Shown piece after piece: positions 22,645-34,193 of a DNA stretch of 64,000 nucleotides. The position numbers and the translations under genes are program-made. Source of the stretch: Galdieria sulphuraria (taxonomy: Eukaryota > Rhodophyta > Bangiophyceae > Galdieriales > Galdieriaceae); the NCBI RefSeq assembly GCF_000341285.1, contig NW_005178452.1:62001-126000 (forward strand), written 5' to 3'. A model generated the notes under the pieces. The model saw nothing but the letters and a program-made list of their open reading frames with translations, had not been told where the DNA came from and did not search any database. Each line of letters starts with the position of its first letter. Positions within the stretch are counted from its first letter, which is position 1.

Positions 22645-23451
22645 TCACGCATTATATAGCTTCTCGATCTCACTCTTCACTTCCTCATCTTTCTTCCTAC
22701 CATAGACGTCGATACTAATATCCTGCTTTACGTTGTCTTCAAAAGACGGCTCAAATTTTTCGTTTAATACACGCTTTGGACTAGTAGAAAAGTTGATCGT
22801 CACATAAACTTCGCCCAGTTGAATCTACAACGAAGTCAGAGTTCTCTGGTTACCTTCAAAGTCTTCATATGGATGTTTACCTTTTTTGCTTCTAGTCGTG
22901 CTCTGTACGTACGAGTTGCCGCTTGCAGTCTTTCACTGTAGTTTTCGCAAAACGAGACTCGTTCGTCTTCTACAAAGGCTGGAGGGATCGAAGAAATATC
23001 CATTGCTCTGCTATAAACAGTGGCAACAAGTCGCTTATAGCTATGAGATAGGTAAGCCGAGAGTAAAAAACTTGTAGCTCGTCAAGTACCTTGTAGGAAC
23101 TCCCTGGAGTATTGTTTCGAGAGTACTAGTAGGCACTGGTTCAATGACGACCAATTCTTGCAGTTTTCCGTTGCTGTCACGCTGGAAGCAGAACGCTAAA
23201 CCCAGTACAGTATATTCATCCGGCTTAACTTGTTCAGAAAACAAGTCAACTTCTGGCGGTAGTGTAGCAGAGTCGTTCGAAGCACGCACGGCTGCTTTGT
23301 AACTGAACGATTTTCCAACCGAAAAACAACTTTTCTTACAGACGTTCCTCAAGAAATAGTTATGAAACACAACTCGAACTGAATTAAGGTTTCTGTTGCG
23401 TTTCAAGAAGTTGCCGTGCACTAGAAAGCCAAGCGATCCAAACCCACCCAT
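22645..23451 (-). CDS. Plastid-type conserved protein of unknown function
   Basis: Exons are 23451-23090, 23040-22881 and 22824-22645, giving 233 residues. The first 55 residues are basic and Asn/Ser/Phe-rich, like a transit peptide, and run to about VRASND. The mature part contains VLGLAFCFQRD, VVIEPVPTSTLETILQGVPT and a charged helix (YSERLQAATRTYRARLEAKK). I believe similar proteins of unknown function occur in plants and algae, but I cannot name the family. The chosen start is the ATG of MGGFGSLGFLV; the frame is open for 58 more codons upstream. Function is unknown. Confidence 0.7.
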
Positions 23452-24221
23452 TGCCGCAAGTCGTACACTTAAGGCAGAAAACAATAAAATCTCTGTAAGA
23501 AAAAATGGATGGTCAGTAGCACTTGTAATGTATTGAAGTTGATTGTTCTTCCTTTCATTCCTACGGTTTCCTTCATTTCTCTCATAACAATGGAAGCTCT
23601 TGTTTGAAGCATGGAAAGAATTCACTTCGTGACAAATTTATTGTTTTTTCTTACACTGCAAAATCTACTATAATAAAATAAACTTCAAGGACTCTTGGCG
23701 TGATTCATGATACTTGTTACAGCCTTGATTACTTTGCAGCTCCTTTCCAAGGGACTTACATAACTGAAAGGTCGCTAAGAAAACAAGACAAATATTCACA
23801 TATAGTTAATAGTTCGAATAGTGTGTTTACCTTCTGTGTATGAACAAAGTAACTGTGGAGCTTCTGCTACTGCAACTTGAAAGTTTCAACAGACTCACTA
23901 CTACAAAAGGCTTGTAAGATTAAGTAGTTAAAGCACTCAATATATTTCGAGACAATAGTTCTACCAGTCTTACACTAAGAGAGCCACATAAGGTTCCGAG
24001 GATGTATAGTCCTCAGAATGAAATATGCTGAAATTTCTCGAAAAGGTCAACAAGCAGTGTCTTCGACAGGGTTTTTAGTTTCCTGGAGAGTTTAGCACCA
24101 ATATATATGTAAAAATATTGTTGATAACAGCTCAAGGAGAGACTGAGGAGAGACTGTTTCAAGTCTCCGAAGCTTCCGATTATAAGGATAGGCAAAATAT
24201 GGAATTTCGAATTTTTTTGAG
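23452..24221. other. Divergent intergenic region
   Basis: About 770 bp between divergent start codons, expected to hold both promoters. A small inverted repeat (GAGGA/TCCTC, 7-nt loop) occurs at 23998-24014. Frames such as 24013-24195 minus are short and not protein-like. Nothing else recognised. Confidence 0.4.
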
Positions 24222-24947
24222 ATGGCTCGCAGAAATTATCAAGTGGAAAGAAACAAACTAGAAGAGAAGGATCCCACGTGGCTGATGGTAGGTCTAGTTA
24301 AAGACAAGTTGTTCTGGCTACTGAGAATATGAAAGCAAAAAGGTCAAATCCAACCGTTAGTTTCGTCTCTTGTAGTATTGAACGTCGAAGGGGAGAGAAT
24401 TTTAGCGCGATACACTGCAAAAGAGTTGTTTCCCACGTTTGATGTCGAGAAGAAGTTTGAGGCAGATCTGTTGAAGAAGTCTCAAACTATTCCAGATTTG
24501 GAAGAAAGTATGTCAAACAGCTTTTACTCATTTTTGTTTTAAGCAATTGTAGACACAGGGGTGTTCGAACACGGACAGCACATAGTTGTTTGCAGAGCTT
24601 CGGAAGACTTGCTTTTCTTTGTTACTTCACGTATATATGAAAATGAAGTAATATTGTCAGAGGTCTTAACCTGCTGGGTTGATTCACTGGTGAAAGTGCT
24701 GAAGAATCTTCCTTTGAACGAGCTAAATCTACTTCAACACTATGAAGTTCTTTTGTTGTTGGTTGACGAGTTAGTCGATCAAGAAGGCGTAATTATGGAA
24801 ACCGATGCTAACGAATTATCTAGTCGCACCGAGTTCGCCATGTATTCGACTGACCCTAGAGATTTGATTCCAGAGCTTACAGAACAAGGTTTCTCGCACG
24901 CTTTACAAACAGCAAAGCAACATCTAGCCAGAACTATTTTGAAGTAA
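24222..24947 (+). CDS. COPZ: Coatomer subunit zeta (COPI)
   Basis: Small longin-fold subunit of the COPI coat, paired with gamma-COP, for Golgi-to-ER transport. Exons are 24222-24287, 24336-24507 and 24553-24947, giving 210 residues. Family features: VVLNVEGERILARY near the start, VYENEVILSEVL-like RIYENEVILSEVLTCW, LLLLVDELVDQEGVIMETD, and a C-terminal QTAKQHL helix. The N-terminus is about 25 residues longer than in animals. The first intron must end at ATATGAAAG (24335), not at the later TAG, to stay open. The second acceptor could be 24544 instead of 24552; both keep the frame and differ by three residues. Confidence 0.93.
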
Positions 24948-25050
24948 ATATTAAAAAACAAACAAATAAATTCAGCAAAATGATTTTCTGGAATACTATA
25001 TATCTTTCTATCTCTCAAACTACGCAAAAGTCACAGTAACTTTTATTAGA

Positions 25051-25905
25051 CTACTGTCCAGGAGCTTCCGAAGATAATTGACGAATACTACAACCCAACA
25101 AGCCAGGACCGTCCCACGGCAACGGAGTTATGTCTAAGTGAACGATAAGAGTTTGGTGGGTTTCAGGGTCTACTCTTTCCACTGCAACAGGAACAGAAAC
25201 ATGCGAAAAGTCACGAACAGTTGGAGCTAACGAACGGTAAGCTTCTATTTCACTTTTGAAAGTTTCAGTTAAAGCAAAAATTCGCTTCAATTTTTTACCT
25301 TCCCTTAGTCTCCGTACTAATATTCGCAAACGCAATGATACGGTCACCGTCTTTCATTCCGGCAAGGTCAGCAGGTGAGGCTGTGACTATTCGGTCCACC
25401 AATGCAAACGGCTTACCAAGCGGTGCAAGAACGACTGAGTCAGGATCTGAAACTTGAAGATGCGTACTATTTAACGTCAATGGCTCCTTTTCTGACAAAC
25501 TTGATCTTGTAACACTGATTGATTCACTTCCTCTTCCTAAGATCTAAGAAGATATAAATCTCAAAAATATATGCGGCCGCAAGCTAACCGAGTGCAGAAG
25601 CTGTTCCAGTTCGTCAGTAATACTCTTATGGTCAGTATATAGGTGCGCGATCCGTTGCCGTTGAGATCTCACTGAGATGATGTCCAAGTCGTTGCGCGGG
25701 AAGCCTTCGGAGTCTACAAGGTTACCATGCAGACCAGGACCACCTGGACCCTACTACTCTAAACCTCTCCGTAACTGAGAGAAGTACGACTTTAACATAC
25801 CGTCAACATGGAAGAAATACTCTTTATTTCCTCTTCTATTGCTTCACGCTGTCTAAGCAGAGCTCGAGCCCTCTGCCACTTCTCTTCTTGAGAACAATTT
25901 GCCAT
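25051..25905 (-). CDS. PSMD9: 26S proteasome assembly chaperone PSMD9/Nas2 (PDZ domain)
   Basis: Chaperone for the proteasome base that binds the C-terminus of an Rpt subunit through its PDZ domain. Exons are 25905-25801, 25750-25589, 25543-25318 and 25244-25051, giving 228 residues. Landmarks: helical start (RQREAIEEEIKSISSML), LVDSEGFPRNDLDI-x-x-VRSQRQRI, a PDZ core with PADLAGMKDGDRIIAFANI, and the family ending GPGLLGCSIRQL. Length and order match human PSMD9 (223 residues). The third intron is 73 nt, longer than most here, because the nearer AAAAG acceptor gives the wrong frame. A second proteasome gene, PSMB4, lies at 36-37 kb. Confidence 0.92.
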
Positions 25906-26248
25906 CTAGAACGAGTCACGAAGATGGGAGACTTATAAAGCAGTCTTTTTAAAAACTAAGAACAGAAACTTCTCATTATTAGACTATCAATGTCCAAAAC
26001 TCTAAAGGCAACAACTATGATTTCTTCCACATGCCACTGGCCAAATCTACTGTCCCATAATATCGCTCATGCATTCTCTATTGTGAAAGTATTTATCTTA
26101 GACTAATAAGGAATTGTCGAACCTAAAGTAGCTAGAAGAGATAACGTCGAATAATGCAAAATGCGTGTAAGAGATGGTAAAGTCTCCAGTCACACAACTA
26201 TTGTGCTCAAGCCTCTATCCGAAAAATTCTACATAACTACTAGTGCTT
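25906..26248. other. Intergenic region, no feature recognised
   Basis: About 340 bp between the PSMD9 start and the BUD13 stop on the same strand; a promoter and a 3' UTR are expected. No open frame or repeat stands out. Confidence 0.4.
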
Positions 26249-27649
26249 TCACATATCCTCGACACTTATTTTGTAAGCAAAATCTTCCATAGCCTTTTTC
26301 TTTGCAACTCTATCGAAGACCTTCTTTTCAAACCCGTTGCTTCGGTCGATACCATCCCAACGAGGACCTGGTTCTATATTAAACCGATTAGGAGGGGCGG
26401 GAGGCCCTTGATATCGTTCGTTGCTGGCGACACTCGAATAGTGTTTGTATTCTCTGCCTTCGTGACTCGATGCATTGTTTGAAACTTGCGTATCTTTCTC
26501 CTTCTGATACCTCTGCGACAACAAAGGATCTCCCCAACGCAACTGCTGTCGCTGTCTTTCATTTAGTTCCTCGTTTGTCTTATAAACCGCAAAGTCTCTG
26601 GTACTCTCGTTTGCAAGACGCTCTATCTCTTCATCTGCTAAGTGTTTCTGTACTATTCCCGCTCCCCAAGTATATTCCGGTTCGTTTCTAAAGTGGCTCT
26701 TACGTTTACGAGAATCAATATACTCTTCGTAAGTATCTAGTTTCTTCCCTGTTTTCCAAAGTTAAAGGTGTACAATAAAATAAAAATTGTAGCCTTACCT
26801 CTTCGGTCACGGTAAACAGTGCTTGAATTTTTATCCAACGCTTCCTGCTCAGTTGCTTCAGCTCCTTCATTTCCTCTGACTTTCCTGTTTTGCTCCTTTA
26901 TATCATCCGCACTCTGCAATCCAACTTTTAATTTTATGCCAGAATCAATTTTTGCAACTTTTGACTCTAAATTGACAGTGTCGCTCGGAGTTGCAACGGT
27001 ATCAGGTGGACTGTTGTACGTAGAAAAGTCAAGGTCACCGTCTTCATCCACAGTTAAATTTTGTTGTTCAGATATATCAAGGTCACCATCACGATCGATG
27101 ACTTTACTAAAGTCAGTGTCACTACACGGAACATAACTCTTTCCTTGCTCAAAACTGGAAGTCCTTGCAGTTTCAAGAACATCAAGAGAGACGCTGGTCC
27201 AGCCTTCCGAAGCCAGCAGCTTTTTCTCTTCCTTCTTACCTCCACTATCTTTCTTTTTTTCTCTGTTGAACTTTGGAGAAGCCAGAACGCTATCGTCGTC
27301 AACCAAAGAAAAGTTACCCAGGCTCACTTTCCTCTGACGCTTCTTCGACTGTTTCTTCTTCTCATTTCGAAAACCATACACGTTTTGAATATAGTCTTCC
27401 AAATACCCCATCAAAATATAACCTATGTCGACACAAGTTTACCTAGACAACTAGCATAGCGTCTCAAAAGTTTCTCCCCCAAAAATTCAACTGAGAATTA
27501 CAATCAAACCTATCCGTCGAGGTCCTCAATTTTGCAGGGCGTCGAGCTGGTGATTGTGAGGAACCAGCAGACTTAGAATTGCTTGGTATACTCTCTGTTT
27601 AGAGGGGCTTTTTCAAACATACGAGTTTGAAACTGCTTATTACCTTCAT
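26249..27649 (-). CDS. BUD13: Pre-mRNA splicing factor BUD13 (RES complex)
   Basis: Subunit of the retention-and-splicing complex on the activated spliceosome. My exon model is 27649-27644, 27592-27510, 27462-27443, 27395-26799 and 26748-26249, giving 401 residues with all introns 47-51 nt. The C-terminus is diagnostic: NRFNIEPGPRWDGIDRSNG followed by FEKKVF; VYRDRRGKKLDTYEEY and LRWGDPLLSQR lie upstream. The N-terminal part is Lys-rich with acidic VDDDSV. The first coding exon is only ATGAAG and the third only 20 nt. If these joins are wrong, translation would start at ATG 27411, giving 370 residues. The start lies 65 bp from the divergent eIF4G start. Confidence 0.88.
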
Positions 27650-27714
27650 ATTCACTACTTTTACCTTAGTTTCGAAAGTTTTTAAAGTAAAACCCTGCAC
27701 GGTTTCACTTTTGT

Positions 27715-30700
27715 ATGCATACTGAAAACTCCCAGAGAGTGAAGCAAGCAGGAAACCAAGTGGAAAAGAAAGGCTTTGAAACTCTCCAAGAAAGTAGTGT
27801 CGGAATTGAGAATTTTCCGAACAACCAACTCGCAGGTGAGTTTTCTAGTTGCAGACGACAAGGGTTTTCGGAGGTTCCTGACACAATTTTGGTTTAGGTG
27901 GAGATTCGTTTTCCTTAACGTTTGGAACGTTTGAAGAAGTTACGGAACGTGACAGTGAAACTTCTGGTGAGGAGCAGAATAGAGACAGAAAGCAAATTTC
28001 AGCAAGTTTGGAGTCAGTAACCCGAGTTGACCAGTGTGATGAGGTTGCTCGTAGTACCGGGACAAATCTCTCCTCAAGCCGTTCACAACCTTTAGCTACC
28101 CCAGAGGAAGTAAAAGTTAGTTCGTCCATTCAGTCTGCATTTAGGGCAAATTCAACCCAATCTGTTTTGAAAGATGGCTCAAGCAATATTCCGCAGTTTA
28201 ATTTGGGAATGCATAATATACCAAAAGATATGCAGCGGACCTCGTCAGCTCCACCCAATCCAGCAGAGGTTGGAAAGTTACCGCCGTTTCTTCCGGATAG
28301 GTTTCAGCACTATGTTCGCAACTCATATCCCTACAGTGGAGGAAATGCTTCATATGGTCAGCCTCTGACTTCTCCCCTATCAGTTCCCTTAGCTTATGGT
28401 GCTCCTACTGGACAAGAAACTTCCATGTTTGCTCAAGGAGTACCGCAAGGTGTAGGCTACACTGTATATGGAACGAACCAACCGAATTCTTTTGTTAGCC
28501 AGCATAGCTATGTTCCTTATTCGTCCAATAGCCAAACCTTTGAGACCAATCAAAGACAAAAAAGTACGCAAGTTAGTAGTGTCTCATCGACAGGTGTCGT
28601 TGTGCCCCCTAAGAGGGAGAAGAAACGTATACCTATCATTGACCCGAATACAAAACAAGAGATTGATCTATCATCTACAGCCCTTGAGAAAGAGAAGAGA
28701 CGAACTTCAACTACTTCTTCACCACAAGTTTCAAGTAAAGATCCATCTGAAAGTTATCAGACAATTCCTTCCAAGCAATTTGCAGGAGAAGGTAGCTCAT
28801 CATCATCTGCGCAATTGGAAGCTAAGGTTCCACCTTACGAGAAGGTAAGTAAATGTAAAGTTGCTTGCGATTTTACTCACGTTTTTTGTTAACATAGGGT
28901 GATATGGGTGAACCTAATAGATCCACAACTACAGATGAAATAGGTGCTGATTCTTACAAGAAAAGTAACTTAGATTTTGACTTAGTTACGTCGGAGAATG
29001 TTGAAATTTCCAGTGAACATGTAGTAAATGTAAGTAGTCGGCAGGATCAGAACGAGACTGATAATACATTTTCAACACCTTCCGATGGGAAAAGCATAGT
29101 AGAGAATACGACTTCACTTCATGTGGATTCTTCAGAAAATAGCAGAGAGAATTTGAAAAAGGATATCGATGTTTCCAACACTGAAGTAGATTTAGAGCAA
29201 AATGCCGCTCCAAACATGGAGAAAGAACAAGTTACTGTTTCAATTCAAAGAGACTATTCCGAGTCGAAAACGGACGAAGAATTATTGTCTTTTTGTACGA
29301 CTGCGGAGCTGAATAATGCATCTATCAAACGCGAAGATACGAGCCAGGAAGGAACTGTGGATCGTGCTGTTAGTCCTAGACGGGAAAGGTTTGTTGTGAG
29401 AGGTGGAAAGGCTGTGACTAATAGGGGGTCACTTCACCGATTACCGGAGAGTGCAGGTGAGAGACTTACTGAGCAGAATTCAACGAGTGAGAAGTTGGAT
29501 ATAAAAAGGAATGACGAGCAAGAAGAAGAAGTTGCCCTCACAATGAAGACAAGGTTTCGGTATCCATTAGAGATTCTAGAAGATTTGAAGTCTGTTGGAA
29601 GTTTAGACTCATTTGATGAAAGAACCCAAGATGATATTCAATTTCTTCCTAACTTGAGTAGCAAAAGTTTCCAGTCCAAGAAGCATGGTAGTTTAGATAA
29701 GTTTCCCAAAAACGTGTTTCCCGGAAGCAACATTTCAGGTCCACCGCCTGGTTTCACAACAAAATCCTTGTCTTCCAAAGATTCATATGATCTCGGAAGG
29801 GCTCGAAATAGGAACGTACCAGTTCCGGGTTCGAACCAAGCCTCAGCAAAGGGACGATCATTTGGAGGGAAGGAGTTGTCAGATCTTCGTGGCACCAAAG
29901 TGGCAGCTCCAGACATGCGAATTATTCAAGCGGCGCAGGCATGGAAACATAGGAGAGATGACGAAGATGAGTTCACTAGAAAGATACACACTGTCCGTTC
30001 GATTTTGAACAAATTAACATATGAGAAGTTTGATAGGTTGTATGAACAAATACTAGATGTCAAAATTGATTCGCCGGAGCTTCTTCGAGGCATTGTTTCG
30101 GAAATTTTTGACAAGGCGTTGTTAGAGCCTAATTTTGGTCCCATGTATGCAGAACTGTGTGACAGATTGTCCGTAAGTATGCAGAAAATGCTGGATGAGT
30201 CAGCCGATGGAGGTTTTCGTGATGAGTCTGGCAAGAAAGTAACGTTCAAAAGTATATTGTTGAGTAACTGTCAGAGTGAGTTTCAGAAATTCGCAAAATG
30301 TGAGGCGCCTCTGGAGAAGCATCAGCTAGCCTCGAAGGATAAGGAGATTCCAATAGACACGAATGAAAAATCGGACAGTAATCTCTTTGCAGAAGAGGAA
30401 GAAGAACGTCACAAGATGAAGCGACGAATGATTGGAAATATCAAATTCATTGGTGAACTTTTCAAAAAGGACATGATATCGGAAAGAGTTATACGAGATG
30501 ACTGTATTCCTCGTTTGCTTTCTCTTTCCTTAGTTCCAAACCCAGATGATGATGATCTCGAAAGTTTATGCAAGTTACTGACATCGGTCGGCGCAAAGTT
30601 GGATTCACATGTAGAGAATCGCCCTATGTTAGATCAGTACTTTCAAGCATTGGAGAAGTTCCGTGCCACTGTTAAACTGCCCAGTAGAATCCGTTTCATG

Positions 30701-32476
30701 ATAATGGATTTACTCGATTTGAGAAAGAACAACTGGGTTGAAAGACGGCAAGAAGCTCAAGCAAAGACAATTGGAGAAATACATGCAGACGCTCAAAGAG
30801 AAGAACGTGCGAAGGCTCAAGCTAGTAGAGAACGTATGTTGTCTAGTCGTGATAGAAGAACTATATCAGCTGCCTCATATGCTCCACGAATGACGATGCA
30901 TATGGGTACTTCTTCACCCAGAAGCCCTGGTGTTTCGCAGCGCGTTGAAGCCAACTGGGAAAAGTTTGGGGCAAAGAAGCCGGACTGGAGAGAATATGCA
31001 GAGAAAGTAGAACTGGGTCCTGTGAGGTTAGGACCAAGTAGTGCCATACTATCTATGGCAGGAGGTGCGAGAGGTTGGAAAACTGAATCAGGAACTTCCG
31101 ATATTCGGAGAACGGAAGCTCATAGCAATAATACAACGGAATCCCGACCAAAGAGTATTTTAACCCATTCGACAAATGTCCTTGGGGAGACTGCAGAAGG
31201 TTCCAGTACGAATGTGGGTGTCGTAAGAGAAGAAGAATTAGAAACAGGTTTATCTACTGAGCCAGAGGCTCTGACACAGGAAGCTTTCTCGAGAAGGTTG
31301 AAGAGTATCTTGGAAGAATATCATTCGTTGAAAGATGCCAAAGAAGCAGAAGAGAGTCTGAAAGAAATACCCAAGTCTAATATGGAAAATTTCGTTTTTC
31401 AATTTGTTCAGGTTGCCTTGGAAAGTAAGACATCGGTAAGGAATGATGCAATTACAGTTTTCTCGTTTGCCAAGGAAACTGTTGCACCAGATGTCATCAG
31501 GAACGGTTTCATATCAGTTATTGAAATTTTGGATGATCTTGATATAGATGATCCTCATGCAAGTGACTTTGTTGCCTCCTTAACTGGCCGTGCTGCTGCT
31601 GTCGGCATGCTTAGGAATACGAATAACGAGAGTGCCAATTATGGGTTGAACTTTTTACAAAACAGCCTTACAAGTATAAGAGATTCTACCCGACGTTTAA
31701 AATTTGTGATATTAGTTTTCAAGGAGTTGCGGTCAGCTATTAGAGAGAGCTGTGAAGGCGATAGTTTGTCAAGAACATTGCAAGCAATGAGGAATAGTGG
31801 ACTTGACTTGGAAAAACTTTCTTTAGAATGGAACAATAGAGACATGTTGTACGCTCTCTTAAAGAAGTTCGATGCGAGCTATTTGTGTCTCAGTTGTGTT
31901 TTAAGAAATATAGTAATGTCACTAAATGTGGATTCTGAAGTGGACTCTTCGGATACGCTTTTGAATGTACTACAAGGTCTAGACGACGAAACCAAGAAGT
32001 CAACGGAAGTTATCACTTCCATAGGTTATCTTTACTTTGAAATATTTCATCGCACTTTGAATTCTGATTCTGTCGCGGAAGATATGGAGGCTTGTAACAT
32101 TGGATGTAAGTTGAAGAATTGTGAAACCGCGCTTCTTCATCTTCTAGATGAAGATGCTCATAAGCACCTCATGTTACTCGTCAGTGCACAACAGTTTTGT
32201 TATGAAAAGTCATTTCCGTTAATTCAAACCAACATTTTTAACGATGGAAATGGTAGCAGTGAACTCAGACAAGTTGCTCTTATAAGACATGTTTTTGACC
32301 GACTCTACAAGTCGAAAATTGTATCATTAGAAGCATTTTGGAACTGGAAAGAAGATTTGACAGTAACTCAACAAATAGGCAAAGGTCAAGCCTTGATTCA
32401 GACTAATGAATGGTTCTCAACGTTATCAGGATTGACTGGTAATAACAGTGAGGAAGAAGAACCACCCAGTTTATGA
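27715..32476 (+). CDS. EIF4G: Translation initiation factor eIF4G (MIF4G and MA3 domains)
   Basis: Scaffold that joins eIF4E, eIF4A and eIF3 at the mRNA cap. Exons are 27715-27835, 27898-28844 and 28898-32476, giving 1548 residues. The first 650 residues are low-complexity (Ser, Gln, Pro, Glu). A candidate eIF4E-binding segment (RYPLEILEDL) lies before the core; it has Tyr and Leu at the usual spacing but not the usual hydrophobic final residue. The MIF4G domain runs from about residue 715 to 970 (RKIHTVRSILNKLTYEKFD, ELLRGIVSEIFDKAL). A conserved GAKKPDW/SRERM linker follows, then an MA3 domain from about 1150 (AFSRRLKSILEEYHSLKDA). The Lys/Pro-rich segment around 28615 (PKREKKRIPIIDPNTKQEI) is also typical of eIF4G. 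Confidence 0.96.
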
Positions 32477-32841
32477 TTGCATCTTCAATGCGCAAGTAAG
32501 TATATGCATGTTGGGAAAGGAATATAAGCTATCAGTTGAATACGGTGCTTTACCTATAGTGTAAACTTCCATTGTTCTACTATGGATTTCATTATAATAG
32601 TTTCTTGAAATTGTGTTAGGAATTTGATATTCTACCAAAAGCAATGTTATTCGTCGTGTGGGTTGTGTTGAAGATAAAGATTGAACTTGGAACATTTGCG
32701 TTTGTGGAAAATTCTCGCCATGTTGCATGTCCACTTGGACATCACGAAGGAAAGTTTAGTCGATTGCCGCGTTATGATTTTGAGTGCTCCAAAGGTGTCT
32801 TCGATAAGAGAGTAAAGAACTGATGTATAAAAGTAACTTGA
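32477..32841. other. Intergenic region, no feature recognised
   Basis: About 365 bp after the eIF4G stop and before a small plus-strand gene. Minus-strand open frames here (32471-33048) only mirror flanking sequence. No repeat or RNA gene seen. Confidence 0.4.
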
Positions 32842-33141
32842 ATGGGTTGTATTCATTCCAAAGTTCCTGTTGAACAGGTTTCGGAGAGTAGTTTGAGCTT
32901 CTCTTTGGTCGAGAGTGTTCGAGAACCAGTGCGTGCAGTCCTTGAAAGAAATCGTTTTGAAAATACAGGTCTTAGAAGTTTTGGAAACTTCCAGAGGACT
33001 CTCTCTGTAGATGAAGAGTGCAATCTTGATGAAGAGCGTTATTTTCAAGCAAAATTAAAAGTGGAAGCTTGGTTTGCTCGTAGTCAAGCAGCAGTAGGTT
33101 GTCACCGCGGGGCAACACCAAATGCTGACTGTCTAGCTTGA
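32842..33141 (+). CDS. Small protein with MGCxxS dual-acylation N-terminus, unknown
   Basis: Single exon, 99 residues. It starts MGCIHSKV, which fits N-myristoylation of Gly2 and palmitoylation of Cys3, so it is probably anchored to the plasma membrane. The rest is rich in Ser, Glu and Arg (SFSLVESVREPVRAVLERNRF) with a possible phosphosite near RTLSVDEE and a short helical end (YFQAKLKVEAWFARSQ). No family recognised. The N-terminal pattern is like that of plant CPK or small signalling adaptors, but no kinase or EF-hand is present. Its stop is about 120 bp from the convergent YIPF5 gene. Confidence 0.65.
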   Translation: MGCIHSKVPVEQVSESSLSFSLVESVREPVRAVLERNRFENTGLRSFGNFQRTLSVDEECNLDEERYFQAKLKVEAWFARSQAAVGCHRGATPNADCLA

Positions 33142-33262
33142 AAGTGAGTTGCTGATAAGTACGCTGGCCGGAGAAATTTATAAAAGTACTTTAGAATTCT
33201 TTATCTCGTAGCTATTTCGTTAGTGGTTTGTTAGACGGTCATATTTCATAGTTATGTACAAT

Positions 33263-34193
33263 TCAGAAAACCGTAATTAAGACAAATGATGCATATAGCA
33301 ACGCCAAAGGATATGCTATTAACCAGCGCTGTTCCTTCATTTCATATGAAATATTTGAATCCACTCTAAAATATTTGAGATGCTCGTACCTTCATGGACA
33401 TTGTCTGCACGAAAATCATGGTTGCAGTGTTTGTGGACCATGCAACTGCAAGCGCACTTAAAAGAAATGCCAATAACGATGATTTCCTAAGCTACGCCTT
33501 AATAGAACTATACTTCACTATTTTGAGCTTACTTTAAAAAAAGACCCAGCAATAAGAAAGATAAAATCACAATAGGAACTAGCGAATACCCTAAAATACT
33601 GACAGTTCGATATAGATCCAAGCCTTTTGAACTCATCAAGTTCAAGATGACGTAGATCGAAAAACAGCCAATTATTGCTTGACCATAGATTACTCCAAAG
33701 TGAACCTTGCCAGAAAATAAAAGTATAAATCCTTGAATTGTCTTATTTAAAAATAAAAAACAGACACTACAACAACACTTTACCTAATAGCAAACAAAAT
33801 AATAGAGGACCAGCCATATCAGCGTCTTCACCGAAAGTGTGGTCAAAACTAGCAAAAGGGTTGAGAACAGCTTTGGCCTTTTCGAGGATTCGCCTAAGGT
33901 CTATTCCCAACTCTTCAGAGTATATAAGCAAGAAGAACAAAACCTTGGAAAACGACAGAAATACCTTCTAATAAAGGAGGCTCTTCTTCAAAACTGGAAG
34001 ATTGAGTCACAGAGTAAGAGCCCGCTTGTTCCTAAACGACTAGGTTACGGAAATAAAAATATGACACAGAACTCTTACAGGAGAAGGATTAATAAAAGTT
34101 GACTGGTAAAAACCAGAAGCCTGAAACAAGATTAACAAAAAGACTAAAACGCTTCAAGGTTCGACTTGCCTGTTGTTGAGCACGAGGATACAT
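33263..34193 (-). CDS. YIPF5/Yip1 family Golgi membrane protein
   Basis: Multi-span protein of ER-to-Golgi transport that binds Rab GTPases. Exons are 34193-34170, 34120-34079, 34031-33965, 33912-33784, 33731-33533, 33486-33390 and 33334-33263, giving 209 residues. Family landmarks: FYQSTF, EEEPPLLEELGIDL, the signature ADMAGPLLFCLLLG, GKVHFGVIYG, SILGYSLVPIVILSFL, and the end QRWLIAYPLALLYA. About five hydrophobic spans follow the cytosolic N-terminus. This gene is too fragmented for simple open-frame searches: seven exons of 24-199 nt. The first intron begins GC (CAG|GCAAGT), a GC-AG intron. All joins are fixed by the family match, and the total is a multiple of three. Confidence 0.92.

Noticed and set aside
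29815-29840. GGTTCGAACC-like string resembling a tRNA T-loop
   Set aside because: It lies within the eIF4G coding frame and no matching acceptor or anticodon stems surround it.
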